This document shows, piece by piece, positions 13,424 to 25,478 of a DNA stretch of 60,000 bases. Below the pieces are notes generated by a model, which saw only the letters and a list, made by a program, of their open reading frames with translations, was not told the DNA's origin and did no database searches. This DNA comes from Antedon mediterranea. Its lineage: Eukaryota > Echinodermata > Crinoidea > Comatulida > Antedonidae. The translations under genes were made by a program, and so were the position numbers. How positions within the stretch are numbered: position 1 is the stretch's first letter; each line of letters opens with the position of its first letter. The DNA is taken from assembly GCF_964355755.1 (NCBI RefSeq), contig NC_092676.1, positions 7,052,288 to 7,112,287 of the forward strand, written 5' to 3'.

Positions 13424-14045
13424 GTCGAGCTTAATGAGTCGTCGAAAGACATTCAGTTTCCGTCTCAAATTGAATAAGAAACCAAATTTATCTTTCTCGG
13501 AGGAAATAAATCAGACTTAAATATTTGTTTTCATTTCTGGTCAGTGATAATTAATACGGTAGCCATTCAACTTTAGTCCAGTTTTCATTTCTGAATATGA
13601 ACATAATAATACATTCTTAAATTTATAACGAAATAAGAACAACACATTGGTGTTTGTGGAAAGTAGGTGGTCTTTTAAAAGTTTTGGATTTCAATTAGGC
13701 CTAATATAAATGATAATTCATTGTGAGATAAATCCTTACACGTGTTCTTTTTGGATTTGAATTTTGTGTATTATACCTTTTCTACCACCTGTCAGCTAAT
13801 TTAGTCAGGTGGAAATAATAGGAGGAACAGTTACAATTTAATGGAAAAGTTTATCGGATTTCAACTTAATTTAAACATTTAATGATAATTCATTTTGAGG
13901 TAAATCCATTTTTGTACTCGAATTTATTGTCCTCGAAATTATTGTCATAAGGAAGTCACATGACAGGTATAATACGAACATTTCGAATACAAAAAAAAAA
14001 ACAAGTTAGGATACGGTATGTCTCAAAATTAATTTATCATTATAT
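13424..14045. other. Non-coding DNA with a 27-bp direct repeat
   Basis: Two near-identical words beginning 'aatgataattcatt' and ending 'gtaaatcc' or 'ataaatcc' lie at about 13708 and 13880, roughly 172 bp apart. A CCACCTG...CAGGTGG hairpin lies near 13785-13813. TATTATACCT near 13779 is inverted as AGGTATAATA near 13965, so 13.77-13.98 kb may be another decayed foldback element. Confidence 0.4.
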
Positions 14046-14577
14046 AAAGCCGTGTCTGCACTATCAAAATTTATGTACGTGACAAAAACATATTTAGTGC
14101 CCATATATGGACATGATGATGTTATATCACTACCATATTTGGACATATCACTACCATATTTGGACATATCACTACCATATTTGGACATATCACTACCATA
14201 TTTGGACATATCACTACCATATTTGGACATATCACTACATATTTGGACATATCACTACCATAGTTGGACATATCACTACCATATTTGGACATATCACTAC
14301 CATATTTGGACATATCACTACCATATTTGGACATATCACTACCATATTTGGACATATCACTACCATATTTGGACATATCACTACATATTTGGACATATCA
14401 CTACCATATTTGGACATATCACTACCATATTTGGACATATCACTACCATATTTGGACATATCACTACCATATTTGGACATATCACTACCATATTTGGACA
14501 TATCACTACCATATTTGGGAATATTACTACAGTACTATATTTGAGCACATCACACCTTTTTTGTCAGACAGAGCTTT
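14046..14577. mobile_element. Family A MITE-like element with expanded 21-bp array
   Basis: The left end AAAGCCGTGTCTGCACTATC is the inverse of the right end, which closes with GACAGAGCTTT. Next come the subterminal words 'gcccatatatggacatgatg' on the left and 'gagcacatcacacc' on the right. Related ends occur at 26.3, 28.35, 30.9 and 36.6 kb. This copy has lost part of the right end (the 'gtttgatagtg' segment) and its interior is a long tandem array. It has no transposase. Confidence 0.7.
14126..14515. repeat. 21-bp minisatellite, about 18-19 units
   Basis: The unit is 'ggacatatcactaccatatt' plus one T (21 bp). Copies are nearly identical; one has TAGTTGG in place of TATTTGG, and two (near 14236 and 14381) lack one C, making 20-bp units. 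Because 21 is a multiple of 3, several long spurious open frames appear on both strands. The array is the expanded core of the surrounding family A element. Confidence 0.95.
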
Positions 14578-15307
14578 AAAGAAATAAAAACATTTCTAGA
14601 CTGAGAAACTTACAAGAATATGTATAAACAATGAGTACGCGATTTGTTGCAGCTAGTTAAGCCTTTGAATAATAATTTCATCTTGAGTATTAATACAACA
14701 CTTATATAATGCCAATTATGAAAATGGCAACCTACCCTTTGTTTAATGGGATTTGCATGGATGAACATAATGTTTTAATGCATATCTAGAGGCTGAATTT
14801 TAATGCAATTCCAAAGCATTCTCTTCTCCTCTAAGCTCAAAATTGTCAGCGACCCAGGCACACCTTTGAATGTTTTAAATCTATTATTTGCGACATTGGT
14901 ACGGTACATTACGCCTAAGGTTTATAGTCCCTATACGCAAATTGGTCTCGTATAACACATCCCACCTTTTCTAATTAGTGTCAACTTTCCTGGTATTTAT
15001 TTAGTATAACCTGTCCTGGCCTTATGCTTCACATGATATTAAAATTTAAATTACAAATAAAGACATCTTAACGGCCTTATTAGATAAACTCCAACACGTC
15101 CCCATTGTGATGTGAGTGAGTATGAGTCAATCACTACCGCGACAGACGAGTGGTATTAGATTAAGTTGACAAAAATATTTTGTGTCCCACGTAGGAGTAT
15201 AATTGCATGTATCCACCCGTTGAGAACGTGTAAGCAATTTGATGTTTAGGTAATTGTATGGAACGCCGAAGTGTTTCATACAGTAGACTATATGTGCGAA
15301 GCCAATC
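14578..15307. other. Intergenic DNA, nothing recognised
   Basis: AT-rich sequence with no supported gene, RNA or complete repeat. Confidence 0.5.
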
Positions 15308-15674
15308 TTAAAGATGTATTGTCTCCAAACAACATGAAAAATACAGATTAATAAAATCAGACTTTGAATAGATATGGAATTAGTTTTATTTAAGTTAATC
15401 ACTTTCGTAAAAAAACGGAAAAATCAATGTTTTTACTTATAAAATGATAAAATGGTTAAAATACAAAATATTATTGAATTCAACCAAAAACCCATTGGCT
15501 GGCAGCCAATTTGACTATTTTTGGTTAAAATTACAATGTTTCAGGTAATTACATTTTTTTTTGATCCAATTTTTTTTCAAAGTGGATAACTATTAGGTGA
15601 CATTAAAATGGAATATTCAACAACAAAAATTTTAAGAATTATTTTTTCAGAGGCACAATAGGCTACATCTTTAA
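15308..15674 (+). mobile_element. Family B MITE-like element flanked by TTAA, copy 1
   Basis: TTAA at 15308-15311 and 15671-15674 bracket an element whose ends AGATGTATTG and CTACATCT are imperfect inverted repeats. The interior holds 'caaccaaaaacccattggct' and 'caaagtggataactatta', shared with the copy at 18.0 kb. TTAA duplication is typical of piggyBac-type transposition, but a TA target (Tc1/mariner type) with longer ends would read the same way. Non-coding. Confidence 0.7.
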
Positions 15675-17040
15675 GAACCAATTACTTGTTCAGTCGCGTC
15701 CTATATTTACTAAGGCCCGCCTATATATTCTATCCGAAAACATCTTTATATTGTTGTTCAGACATACAGACCACAACATTTATTTTCTAGCACGTACGTG
15801 TCATTGGAATTGTCATCTCGATTTATAAATGCAGTAATACTATACGTGATGCTGCCCCGTTGGCGTTCCATACACTGAACCTCTCGACCCTGCGTGTACA
15901 ATCATTTAGCATATCTTTTGCCGGAAAATTAAACGGTGACTTATTAATGATTTATCGCCTTCAGGATAAACAATTGAAGACCCTCATAAGTAGATGATGA
16001 ACCGGTGACAGGTGCCAATCATAAATGAAGCCATTTATTGAAAGCCCTATTGTTTGCTTAGATATTAATGGATTTGATATATTGGGTTTTCAACTTTATG
16101 ACATTATTAAAAGCTGTAATGCGTAATTATTTTTACAAGTATGTTGTTTTTTAATGATATAGTTAATGCTATCCTGCTTTAAACAACTGTTTAGTTCTCA
16201 TACGTTTGGCTGAGAAGAATGGGAAAATGTAGGCCTACACATAAATGTTGAGTTGTTGACTAAAATGAAGTCGTTAAGTTGTGACGACGTAAAGACATGT
16301 ACCGTGCTACAGTATTTTAAACAATATGTGTTCACATGAGAATAAATAGTGTCTACCCTAGAATGTAATTAATGTTTGTGTTCAAATGAGAATATAGCAA
16401 TGTAATATAAGATTTTTCTGCTTTACTTTCTTTGCAATACGAATATGCTTGACAGTGATTTAAAATATCAATATTTGTTGCTTTAGGCCTATTCGCTTTA
16501 AACAGCTTTTGACCATAGGCCTATGTTATTATGAGTCATGGCTTGTGAATATTATTTCTGTTTTTAAGATTTTCGTAGGTATTTTGTAACAATAGTGTAC
16601 AGTGTAGGTCTACATAGCTGATCATCCTAGTAGGCCTCTGTTCTATACCGGTATTTTGATAAACATCTAATAAATATGATTTACTTATAAGCCAAGTTCG
16701 TCACACTTGGGCCTAAAGCGTTAAGATTTAATTTTATAGGCCCATAACGCTAGCTGTCTAGCTATCTGTGTCTGTGTATACTCGGAGACATCAACCACGA
16801 GTAAATTTACTATTGTAATTTACAACTACACTACACTTTAACGATTGTTATTATAGATCTCTTATGAGTACAGATAAGTGGCCATAAACGTACTGTCAAC
16901 ACACTCGCATATCATCCTTTTTGCGCGACTGACCAGTCGAAATGCCCGTTGCATACAAAAGAGAAATAACGTACACTGTTTTAAGCGGTAGGCGCAACGC
17001 AGTATTGACCATCGCGTCGTTTAGTAAAATTAACGTACTG
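15675..17040. other. Intergenic DNA, nothing recognised
   Basis: No supported gene. The AGGCCT word is dense at 16230-16640 (four copies). Confidence 0.5.
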
Positions 17041-17191
17041 CTTGGTTCCCACTCTAGGACGTAACGTAAGCGCAACGCAAGTAATTTAACCAATCAAAAG
17101 CGATGGATTATTCAAACTATTTCATTAGTCAACTCGCTTGCGTTGCGCTTACGTCGTTTTGTTGGGTCCTAGCGGGTCCTAGCGGGAACCA
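17041..17191. mobile_element. Family C MITE-like element, copy 1
   Basis: It begins CTTGGTTCCCACTCTAGG and ends CCTAGCGGGAACCA, an imperfect terminal inverted repeat. The arms carry 'gcgcaacgcaag' and its inverse 'cttgcgttgcgc', separated by an AT-rich loop. The right end repeats GGGTCCTAGC twice. A second copy follows immediately. Confidence 0.7.
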
Positions 17192-17194
17192 TCT

Positions 17195-17349
17195 TTAAGC
17201 TTGGTTCCCAATAGGACGTAACGCAAGGACGTAAGCGCAAGCAAGTTTACCAATGACAAGCGGAAGTTTGAGTAATCCATTGCTTGTGATTGGTCAATTC
17301 ACTTACGTTGCGCTTACGTATTTTTGTTGCGTCATAGTGGTAACCAAGC
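17195..17349. mobile_element. Family C MITE-like element, copy 2
   Basis: After TTAA (17195-17198), GCTTGGTTCCCAATAGGACG is inverted at the right end as GTGGTAACCAAGC. The interior includes 'gtgattggtcaattcactta' and 'gttgcgcttacgt'. It abuts copy 1 head to tail, only a few bases apart. Confidence 0.75.
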
Positions 17350-17982
17350 ATTCTGTTGGCTTACGTCATTGCGTTGCGTCCAAAGTGAGAATACTATATC
17401 AAGCAACTTTTTGCGCAAAAAAAAACATGCATTATTTTTAGAGGCAAAACCTTCAATTCAGCTTCTGCATGATTTTTTTTAGGCAGACTTTGTCGTAGCA
17501 AACAATGACGTTATCGTTTAGCGCATACAGATTGCAAAGTATACCAAAAGTACGTCACGTCTTAAAATTTTACTGTGAATAACAATTTTATTATAGAAAT
17601 AGAATAATAATTATCAGCATATGGAAAATATATTACCACCATGTCATATTTCCTTATGGGTCACAACACTTTTATGTAGGGGTCATTAAACCATGTTTTT
17701 AAAATTATGTATCTCAGCATACATTGACCCTCGATAGGTAAACCAGTGCATGTAACCGATGTAAAGAAATCATGGTTCACTCTCATGTATCTGATTAATG
17801 TTATGTATAGTCTATAATCATGTATGAAACGATTTCTCATTCACGGCAACAATGACATACCAGCATCTTAGTACTTGTTAGCAATTATATTTGTGTCCTT
17901 CACAATCAACGATGAAAATTCTACCGCGGTTTATTTATTGGTGTTTATAAATTATTATCAGTTATAGTTTATTTTAATACTT
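17350..17982. other. Intergenic DNA, nothing recognised
   Basis: No gene or repeat is supported here. Confidence 0.45.
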
Positions 17983-18341
17983 TTAAAGATGTATTGTCCC
18001 CAAAAACATGAACAATGAAGAATAATTATATCAGATTTTGAATAGGTTATTTTGTAGTTTTAATAAAGTAAATCTCTTCCATAGGGAAAATATGTTTTCA
18101 CTTTAACAAATAACAAAATAAATGGTTAAATCCAACCAAAAACCCCGATTCAGTGGCTGACAGCCAATTTGATCATTTTTTTACTTTAAATTTAAATTAC
18201 AGTTTTTCTGGTAAATAAATGTTTTGCCCATCCAATTTGTGGTCAAAGTGGATAACTATTATGTGTCATTATAATGGCATACTTAATAAAAACAATAACA
18301 TTGTAATAATTATTTTTTTCAGTGAGGCAATACATCTTTAT
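17983..18341 (+). mobile_element. Family B MITE-like element, copy 2
   Basis: Left flank TTAA at 17983-17986, ends AGATGTATTG and CAATACATCT in inverted orientation, right flank TTAT (a one-base change from TTAA). It shares the interior words of copy 1, including GATTTTGAATAG and GGATAACTATTA. Same orientation as copy 1. Confidence 0.75.
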
Positions 18342-19298
18342 ATGATTTAGGCAAAGTGATGTTTCGGAGCTTAAGGAATTGTTTATAGCATTGAAGAATT
18401 AGCTTATTTATAGAAACACATCGACCATGGAAGTATATACACACCCTTCACTGTAAGCTAAAATAATGTGTGTATTACTTATAGGCCCTACCACGGTACA
18501 TGTTTTGTGCTTCTCTGGTTCTGTACAATTTAGTATACCTGAACATTATCTTAACCACACTTGTCGTAATGTATAAATGAAGATAATGATAAACGAAGAG
18601 GATCACAACTCATTGTTAATAAAAGCATGTCCTAATTCCTTGTTTTGTTTATTAATCCCCGTGGTGCAGATTTTCTATAGCGGCGCTGTTAACGTTAATA
18701 ACCTTTTTCATTTAAGTATAATAGGCCCATTTTCACACTTAAGAAGTTTAAGTTTTAAAATAATTGAAACTCATCAGGCTGTTTAGAAGTTCGTTCGAGG
18801 GACCGTGGAGGAATTAGGGTGACCATTTGTTGGCCCAAGGTGCTGTTATGTAACCTCTGACTGACCTCACTTATTGTCGTCTGCCAAATGAATCGGAAAA
18901 GGCAAAGAAAGAGCAAAATAAAGGGCCAAATAAAAGCTCTTTAGCAATCGATTTTTGGCAGTCAGTTGAACTGGTTATTATTCTAAAACATTTATAAATA
19001 CTTGGCTAATTACTCAAATAAAGGCGTGTAAATAGCGGAACAATGGATACTTTATCCCCCTTTATCCAACCTTACTAAGCACGATTGTAACAAATTCAAC
19101 GTCTAAGCCCTTCGATCCGAGTAATTGAAGTCCTGTTTTTAACTCCATGATGTAAAACACGTGATACAGAACCAAGCCCGAGCAATTTTGTAGGAAGGTT
19201 CCTCTTTTCCCAAACGGCACTTTTTTCTGTAAAAAGGGTAAGAATCGTCTGCTGGTCTCCATTTTTTTAATTCATTAAATTAAAATGAGGGCTCGTTT
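18342..19298. other. Intergenic DNA, nothing recognised
   Basis: Short open frames only; no domain or splice structure. Confidence 0.5.
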
Positions 19299-19480
19299 AT
19301 CTTTCGAACCCACCCTGACTACGGAGTTTAGGACAATATAAAACAATCATCGTGCAATTATAAAAAAAACTGGATCTTTCGAACCCACCCTGACAACGAG
19401 CTTGAGGACAATATAAAACAAATCGTGCAATATAGAAAATAACAGGTATCGAACGAGCTTAAAGACAATATCGGAAACTC
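19299..19480 (+). repeat. Tandem duplication, about 75-bp period
   Basis: ATCTTTCGAACCCACCCTGA occurs at about 19299 and again at 19374, each followed by GGACAATATAAAACAA and CGTGCAAT. A third, shorter match ('atcgaacgagctt' then 'gacaatat') lies near 19447. Two and a half degenerate units; non-coding. Confidence 0.7.
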
Positions 19481-20805
19481 AAAAAATAATACGAATTTAC
19501 ACTTCATCTTTTCCGTAATTTGATCATGTTGGGTGTATCTTTTATTCATAAACACACATTTATGAGGAAAACAATACATTTCAACTAAACACGGCGTGAA
19601 GTACCGATCATAATATATAGGTCTCAATTTGATGATATCTCGACCATAATTACACAATAATTCGGATCTCGTGCAATATAACAATATGAATTTACATTTT
19701 CATTTTTGACATAACGTAATGACGTAATTTAATCATGGTATTGTATTATTTATAAACATGTAGTTATGATTGAATGTATGGAAAAACACTAGGCCTATAT
19801 TTCAGCACAGTACAGGCGTGGCAGATACTTATCCAGGTCTCGATCGTTGATACACATTACGTTGACAACAGAGTAAGGCAGTAATGTATTTACTTTGATG
19901 CATATCATATTCATAACAATACATTTTCGATCGATAAAAAAAACGAGTACAATATTAATTCATAGTCAAATTATATCATGTTAAGTAGGTCATGATATTA
20001 CGCGACAGGCGCACGATGAATCGGGAATTAAATTATGGAAAATGCAGTGATCCAAGACGGTTTAAATGTGCTATGGAATACACACAGGACAATCTTCTCG
20101 ATACTAATTATCTTAACGACTTTAACTAATTTAACAATTATCAATACAATACGTTTAATTATTTTTTACTTGTGAATTTATTTGTGGGGGACAAATCCCG
20201 GAAGACCATAGAACCATTTTGCGGCTTTTGTGAGAATAATCCCGGGCTGATTATGCATTATCCTATTGAGAATCATATTGATGAATATGTTGTGTTTATT
20301 ACCGTGATGATGTATGTATACAGTGTAGTTATTATAATGGCGCCGTTGTGTTCTACAGAAGCTGCTTTCATATCGTTTGATTGGTTATATTTGCATGCGC
20401 ATCCGTTATTGCTTGCAATATGTATTACAGGTCTTCATATCGAGTATATAGCGGATGAAATCATCCAATGTCGAATATAGATTACAACGAATATTTCCGT
20501 TATGATTTTAAGCCTGTTTTATTGCTCAATTTGGCTCCCGGGGTAAAAATGATTTAAACATTCAGTGCCTTGTTGAGAGACACTCCCATAACAATAATAC
20601 CACACATTAACATTAATGCGCACTGGTTGTCCGCTCTTTAAATGGTTGATGTAATTTGTTAAACGAATACATAAATAAATAATATTTAAATATTAGATTA
20701 TTTAATAGATATTATAAGAACATTTAGCATCCAGAAATGAAAAAAATGTCAGTAAAGTGGGAATCAAAAATTCTAATTTATAGGGTTGGACAAAAATGGT
20801 TATGT
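19481..20805. other. Intergenic DNA, nothing recognised
   Basis: An open frame at 20172-20480 has no recognisable domain and no flanking splice sites I trust. Otherwise AT-rich non-coding sequence. Confidence 0.45.
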
Positions 20806-21010
20806 TCTTCCCCTCCTCCTCCACTTGCTCATCCTCTCGCTCCTTCTCCCTTCTCTTTCCCTAATCGTCCCGCTTCTGCCTCCTCTTCTTATCCGACCGC
20901 CTCCTCCTCCATTCTCTTTCCCTCATCGTCTTGCTCCTCCCGCTCCTGCCTCCTTTTCTCCTCAGCCGACCTTCTGCTTCTCATTCTTCTCCTCTTCCTT
21001 CTCCTCCTTA
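20806..21010 (+). repeat. C/T-rich (polypyrimidine) tract
   Basis: About 200 bp with very strong pyrimidine bias on the plus strand, made of CTCCTC, CTTCTC and CCTCCT words. The overlapping open frames rich in Ser, Pro and Leu come from composition. Such tracts can form triplex structures; no function is claimed. Confidence 0.85.
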
Positions 21011-21999
21011 TCATTGGTGACTCTGAAGATACAAACTATGATGAAGATGTACGTACGTGTGTGTCAATTTCACTTCAAGCAATATTTAGCTATAGCCAAC
21101 ATGGTCACATATTACAGTGTAAAGGTCAAATTAATAACATTATCAACACTGACAATGCCCAGTTGAACTATTAAATATCTTTTAAAGGTAAATTTCATTA
21201 ATATCATTATGCTTTTGTGAAAATTGGATTTTCAGCATAATTATTTTGACTTTGTCAAAACACTTTCTTTATTAGATGAGTTCATTAAACCGATATGGTA
21301 ATGTTATTATAATACGTTCATTAATTTGTTAAACCATACTAGATACTTGATTACCTTGCTTGAAGGTTGATATACGTCTGTCAGTCTCAGAAAGACAACG
21401 TGGAAGATACATTTAATTGTAGGCCTAGAGAAATATAGGCCTACAATTAGTTAAGCCGTATAATTTGTATGAAAACAGTACCTTGAACCAATGGAAGGAT
21501 GTCACTTTGTATCAGTTTGATATTTCAGTTTAAAAAATAATAATTCTAGTTTGTACAGGGCTAGGCTAGGCGTAAATCATGGAAAAATTGCCCTTTATTA
21601 AAACAATCAAGAAGTCTGTTCAATATATTTTAAACATCAAACTTTATTCGAAAGAAAGAAACTGCATAAAAAAACAAAATGTTTATCTCTGCTGTAGAAC
21701 AACGTATCGTCAAACAAAATAAAGTAGTTTTGGCTCAAATTGACAAACCATCCGTAGAATTAACTGTCACATTATAGGTACCATACTTTCTCACTTTTTC
21801 ATAGAACTAGTGTGTTGAAATTAAAACATATTTTGTGTCACCTGATATTAATTGATTGATTGATTGATTGATACCTACCTTGAAACTATTGGCATGCAGG
21901 TACCTTCTGATAGTTTATAATTAGATAACAACGGTATAAATAGAAGGATTATTATTGGTTTTATGAAATGAGACTGAGACCTCGAAACACTTGTCAGCA
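21011..21999. other. Intergenic DNA with a short (ATTG)n run
   Basis: A short tetranucleotide run (ATTG, about 5 units) lies near 21850-21872. Nothing else is recognised. Confidence 0.5.
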
Positions 22000-22260
22000 C
22001 CAAGGAAAACATCATCTTTGGAGTATAGATAAGATTGAACGCCAAGGGTTTTTTTTTTAGGAAATCATACATTTCATACACGTTAATTAAGAGAATACTA
22101 CCCTAGTATGGAATTCCAATATATATGTAAACATTTTTCCAAGGAAAACGTCAAATTTGGAGCATATATAAGTATGGAACGCCAAGTTTTTTTTTAGAAA
22201 CTTGACATTTCATACACGTTAATTAAAGACATCCTACTGTCGTGTGGAATTCCAATATAC
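22000..22260 (+). repeat. Tandem duplication, about 139-bp period
   Basis: 22000-22127 and 22139-22260 are two diverged copies. Each starts CCAAGGAAAAC, continues with 'aacgccaag', a T-run and 'catttcatacacgttaatta', and ends GTGGAATTCCAATATA or a close variant. Non-coding. Confidence 0.85.
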
Positions 22261-23054
22261 ATAATGTTTATCAATCAATCTTATTTGATAGCGTGTATTT
22301 GTTGTTTATGTCTATTCGTATAGATCATTAGTCTAGTTTATTCCAACCTAGCTATTTTAGTTTTTATTAATTACCGTACAGCTCGTTTACATTATGTCTT
22401 CATTTCAACCATAACATAATAACTATTATTTACGTCAATGCTCGTATGTAGGCTATATTGTGTATTTTGCCCTAAGAGACAGATATTTTCCCTCGTTTGT
22501 TTCATGGGGCGTCCCCTTATTGATTCTTCCCTCATGAAAAATGTTCTGTAATTTGCTCATATTATACGCCCAAAACAACCGTTTTTGGTCACTGTATTCG
22601 GGCTATGGACGTGATTGATAAAATGTATTTGTAACAGGTCTAGCTATTAGGCTATATATTTTAATGAATGGGGGTAATAATTGACTGGGTTGTTTGTGAG
22701 AGTTCATCATAGTTTTAGAATATATTTGAATAACGTAGGCCTACACTTGAACTTTGTTCTCGTTCGTGTCGTGCCGTTCCATCCATCAATCATATTACCA
22801 CATATTCACGAGTACGCTCCGTACACAATGTGGGATCTATTGCAAAGATGCGAAGAAGAGATAAAGTCAATCAAAAAACAATAAGCACTATTTAATATTC
22901 CAAATGCTTTCTATAACCTTTTTGACCGCTCGCAACACCTCGTTTGTTCAGTGACTACATAAATAAACACAATTATATTATATCAAATCAATTTGTAACT
23001 TGAGAGACTCTTTGTTAATCGATTTGAAAAAAATAAAATGGTTAAAAAAAAATA
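22261..23054. other. Intergenic DNA, nothing recognised
   Basis: No supported feature. Confidence 0.45.
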
Positions 23055-23342
23055 GGAGTTTAATAATACCACATTTATATAGCGTTCTTTTCATGAGTAA
23101 TCATGCTCAAAGGCGCTTCAAACACGTATGGAAACATTCCCATAATGCAGTTATTACCCCGGTCATTTTTTTGGATCAAACACGTACTGAAAAATACTCT
23201 AATAATGCAGCTAGCAATCAGCAAAAGTTGTGTTTTGATCTAACCGGGTACCCATTTATACACCTGGGTGGAGAGAGGCAAACGTAAGTAAAGTGCCTTG
23301 CCTAAGGATACAAGCAATGCTGCGAGAGATTCGAACCACAGA
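23055..23342 (+). repeat. Dispersed SINE-like repeat
   Basis: The stretch contains 'ttatatagcgttcttttcat', 'ctcaaaggcgcttcaaaca', 'ccgggtacccatttataca', 'cctgggtggagagaggcaaa', 'aaagtgccttgcctaaggat' and 'gagattcgaacc'. From memory, very similar strings are widespread in fish and marine invertebrate genomes as a conserved dispersed repeat. The class (SINE-related) is an inference. The open frame across it is incidental. Confidence 0.55.
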
Positions 23343-25193
23343 TTAAACCATTTTACAATACAAAAAGTTAGGCCTATAATAATTCCATTCAATGTTCCCC
23401 TACATTAGGCGGGAAACAAAGTACTGTCTGGTGCCCCTTTTATTGCATAGGTGTGTAAACTCACCAAGGCTAGATGAGTTTTATTTGATTTTAAAAACGA
23501 AACCAATTGGACCAGGATAACCCGAAAAAGTTTTAAATATAAAATTTATTCAATGCAGCTTATTCTTAATTGGTGTATTTCATTATAACTTTATTTTGTT
23601 TTTAATTAATTTTGTACTACTTAGTTTTGTTTTTTGTTTGTTTTTTTGTATTGTATAATAATATAATAATGATGGAGTAAGAGCAGTTTTCTGTTTGGGC
23701 GCATGCCTATTACTTGCTCCTGGCAAGATGAAATGTAAAACGTACTTTTAAGAACTTTTGTCGAATAAATATTATAATTATTATTATCATTAGGCCTTAT
23801 ATGTATTTGTGAAAAGGGTATAAAGGCCATACAATTTTTCGCTGTTTGAAAATTAATATGGGACGTATAGGCATATGCCTTTGTTTTATGCAATAAAAAA
23901 TGTATGCCTAAAGGATGCGCTTCGTTCAATATTACTATCATATACAGTAACAGACACAGGTATTATCTTTTCTACTTTGTATCGAAAAAAAAAAAGTATG
24001 AATTTAAGAAAGAAAAAATCATTACTCCATCAAAGGAAGCCGTAATTCTCAATAACTATGCGTCTCAATTGAGATTCAAGAATTACTTACAAAATATTTC
24101 TATGAATAAATAAATTGCCTGCATTTATATTAAAATATGTTTTTTAATAGCATCGAATAATAATGGCCCGCACTGAGAGTTCCTTCGTATGTGAATATTA
24201 AAGTACGGTAAGCTCTGCTTGAAAAGAGAGAATACTGCAGACGATATAGGCCTATATTGTTGATACTCTCGTGAGCTGTAGGCCTAGGCCTACTTTCTAA
24301 GGTCTATCAATTTGCAGATGACATCAATGGATAGATGGCAGTGAAGAGAAACCGTCTGCCTGATGAAGGAAAGAATGAAACGATGTAAACATGTCATCCC
24401 ATGCAACGACTTAGCAGCCATTTTGAATTGTATTGCCATTTTAAATTTGGTGTCACGAGTGACTTTCTCATTTATATGCCGAGAATGACTTGCTAGTCTA
24501 AACACTTTGGAAAGGGACATTTAAGATCAATTTTCAGCCTTTTTGGATTTTGGCGCCATTTTTTATTTGAGACAAAAATGAGGGTGGACCACTGAAAAAA
24601 AAAACCAATCTTGACAGTGTTTCCCGGTTTACCGTATTTTGTGAAATCACCAATTAGGCATATTAATTATAACATATTCTCCACCCCACCCCTCGTCGTG
24701 TCCCGACTCATCTACACTTTAGGTTAAACTTAATACTATAGGTTGTATGCAAGGTATGTTGTGAATGAGTTTGTGAACGTATATTGATTTTAATGATTAT
24801 TATCATGACAAATTGGTGTATTACGTATTGATAATCAACCGAACGGTGTTAATCCAATTTCTAACAGCTATCAATCTATTAACTTTGTCGGTTTAAATTT
24901 TATTTGACTTGTTTGTAATTGAAATATACACCTTTTCAAGGCCTCGATGAACTAAAGCACTATGTGCTTCGTACAATATCGGCATATATCATTCGTAATG
25001 TATAAATGTTATAAAATCTCGTTCGATTTCAATTTGATTCGGATGATTAAATAATTTTACCTATTAGTTTAATTATTGCAAATGCGACCCTAGACGGTTT
25101 ACGTAACACGTCATCGAGGATACTCATAAATGTTTTCCTAGTGTGCAAAATACGTTATGCTTATTTACTGTAGCAAAACCCCTACCTCTGCAC
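23343..25193. other. Intergenic DNA, nothing recognised
   Basis: AT-rich and non-coding as far as can be seen; a double AGGCCTAGGCCT word lies near 24283. Confidence 0.45.
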
Positions 25194-25478
25194 CTCATCG
25201 CCAACGTCGTCGTCATCATCATCGTCATCATCATCGTTATCATTATCATTATCATCATCGTCGTCGTCATTATCATCATCATTATTATCAGCATCATCGT
25301 TATCATCATTATCATCAGCATCATTATCATCATCGTCAATCATCGTTATCGTCATCACCTTCGTCATCATCATTATCCTCATCATCGTCGTCGTCGCGTC
25401 ATCCTTTTCATCATCGTCGTCGTCGTCGTCGTCGTCATCATCATCATCGTCATCGTCATCGCGTCGTCGTCATCGGAT
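25194..25478 (+). repeat. Trinucleotide microsatellite (CAT/CGT)n
   Basis: About 285 bp of interrupted CAT, CGT and TAT triplets. It gives long low-complexity open frames in several phases (His/Arg-rich, Ile/Val-rich and Met/Asp-rich), all artefacts of the period of three. Confidence 0.95.

Noticed and set aside
14126-14515. CRISPR-like array of short direct repeats
   Set aside because: There are no spacers between the 21-bp units, the genome is eukaryotic and the array lies inside a transposon.
14052-14587. Long open frames on both strands (for example with SLPYLDI repeats)
   Set aside because: They are translations of the 21-bp minisatellite; the unit length is a multiple of three, so all frames stay open.
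20737-21174. Ser/Pro/Leu-rich open frames
   Set aside because: They follow from the polypyrimidine tract; no domain.
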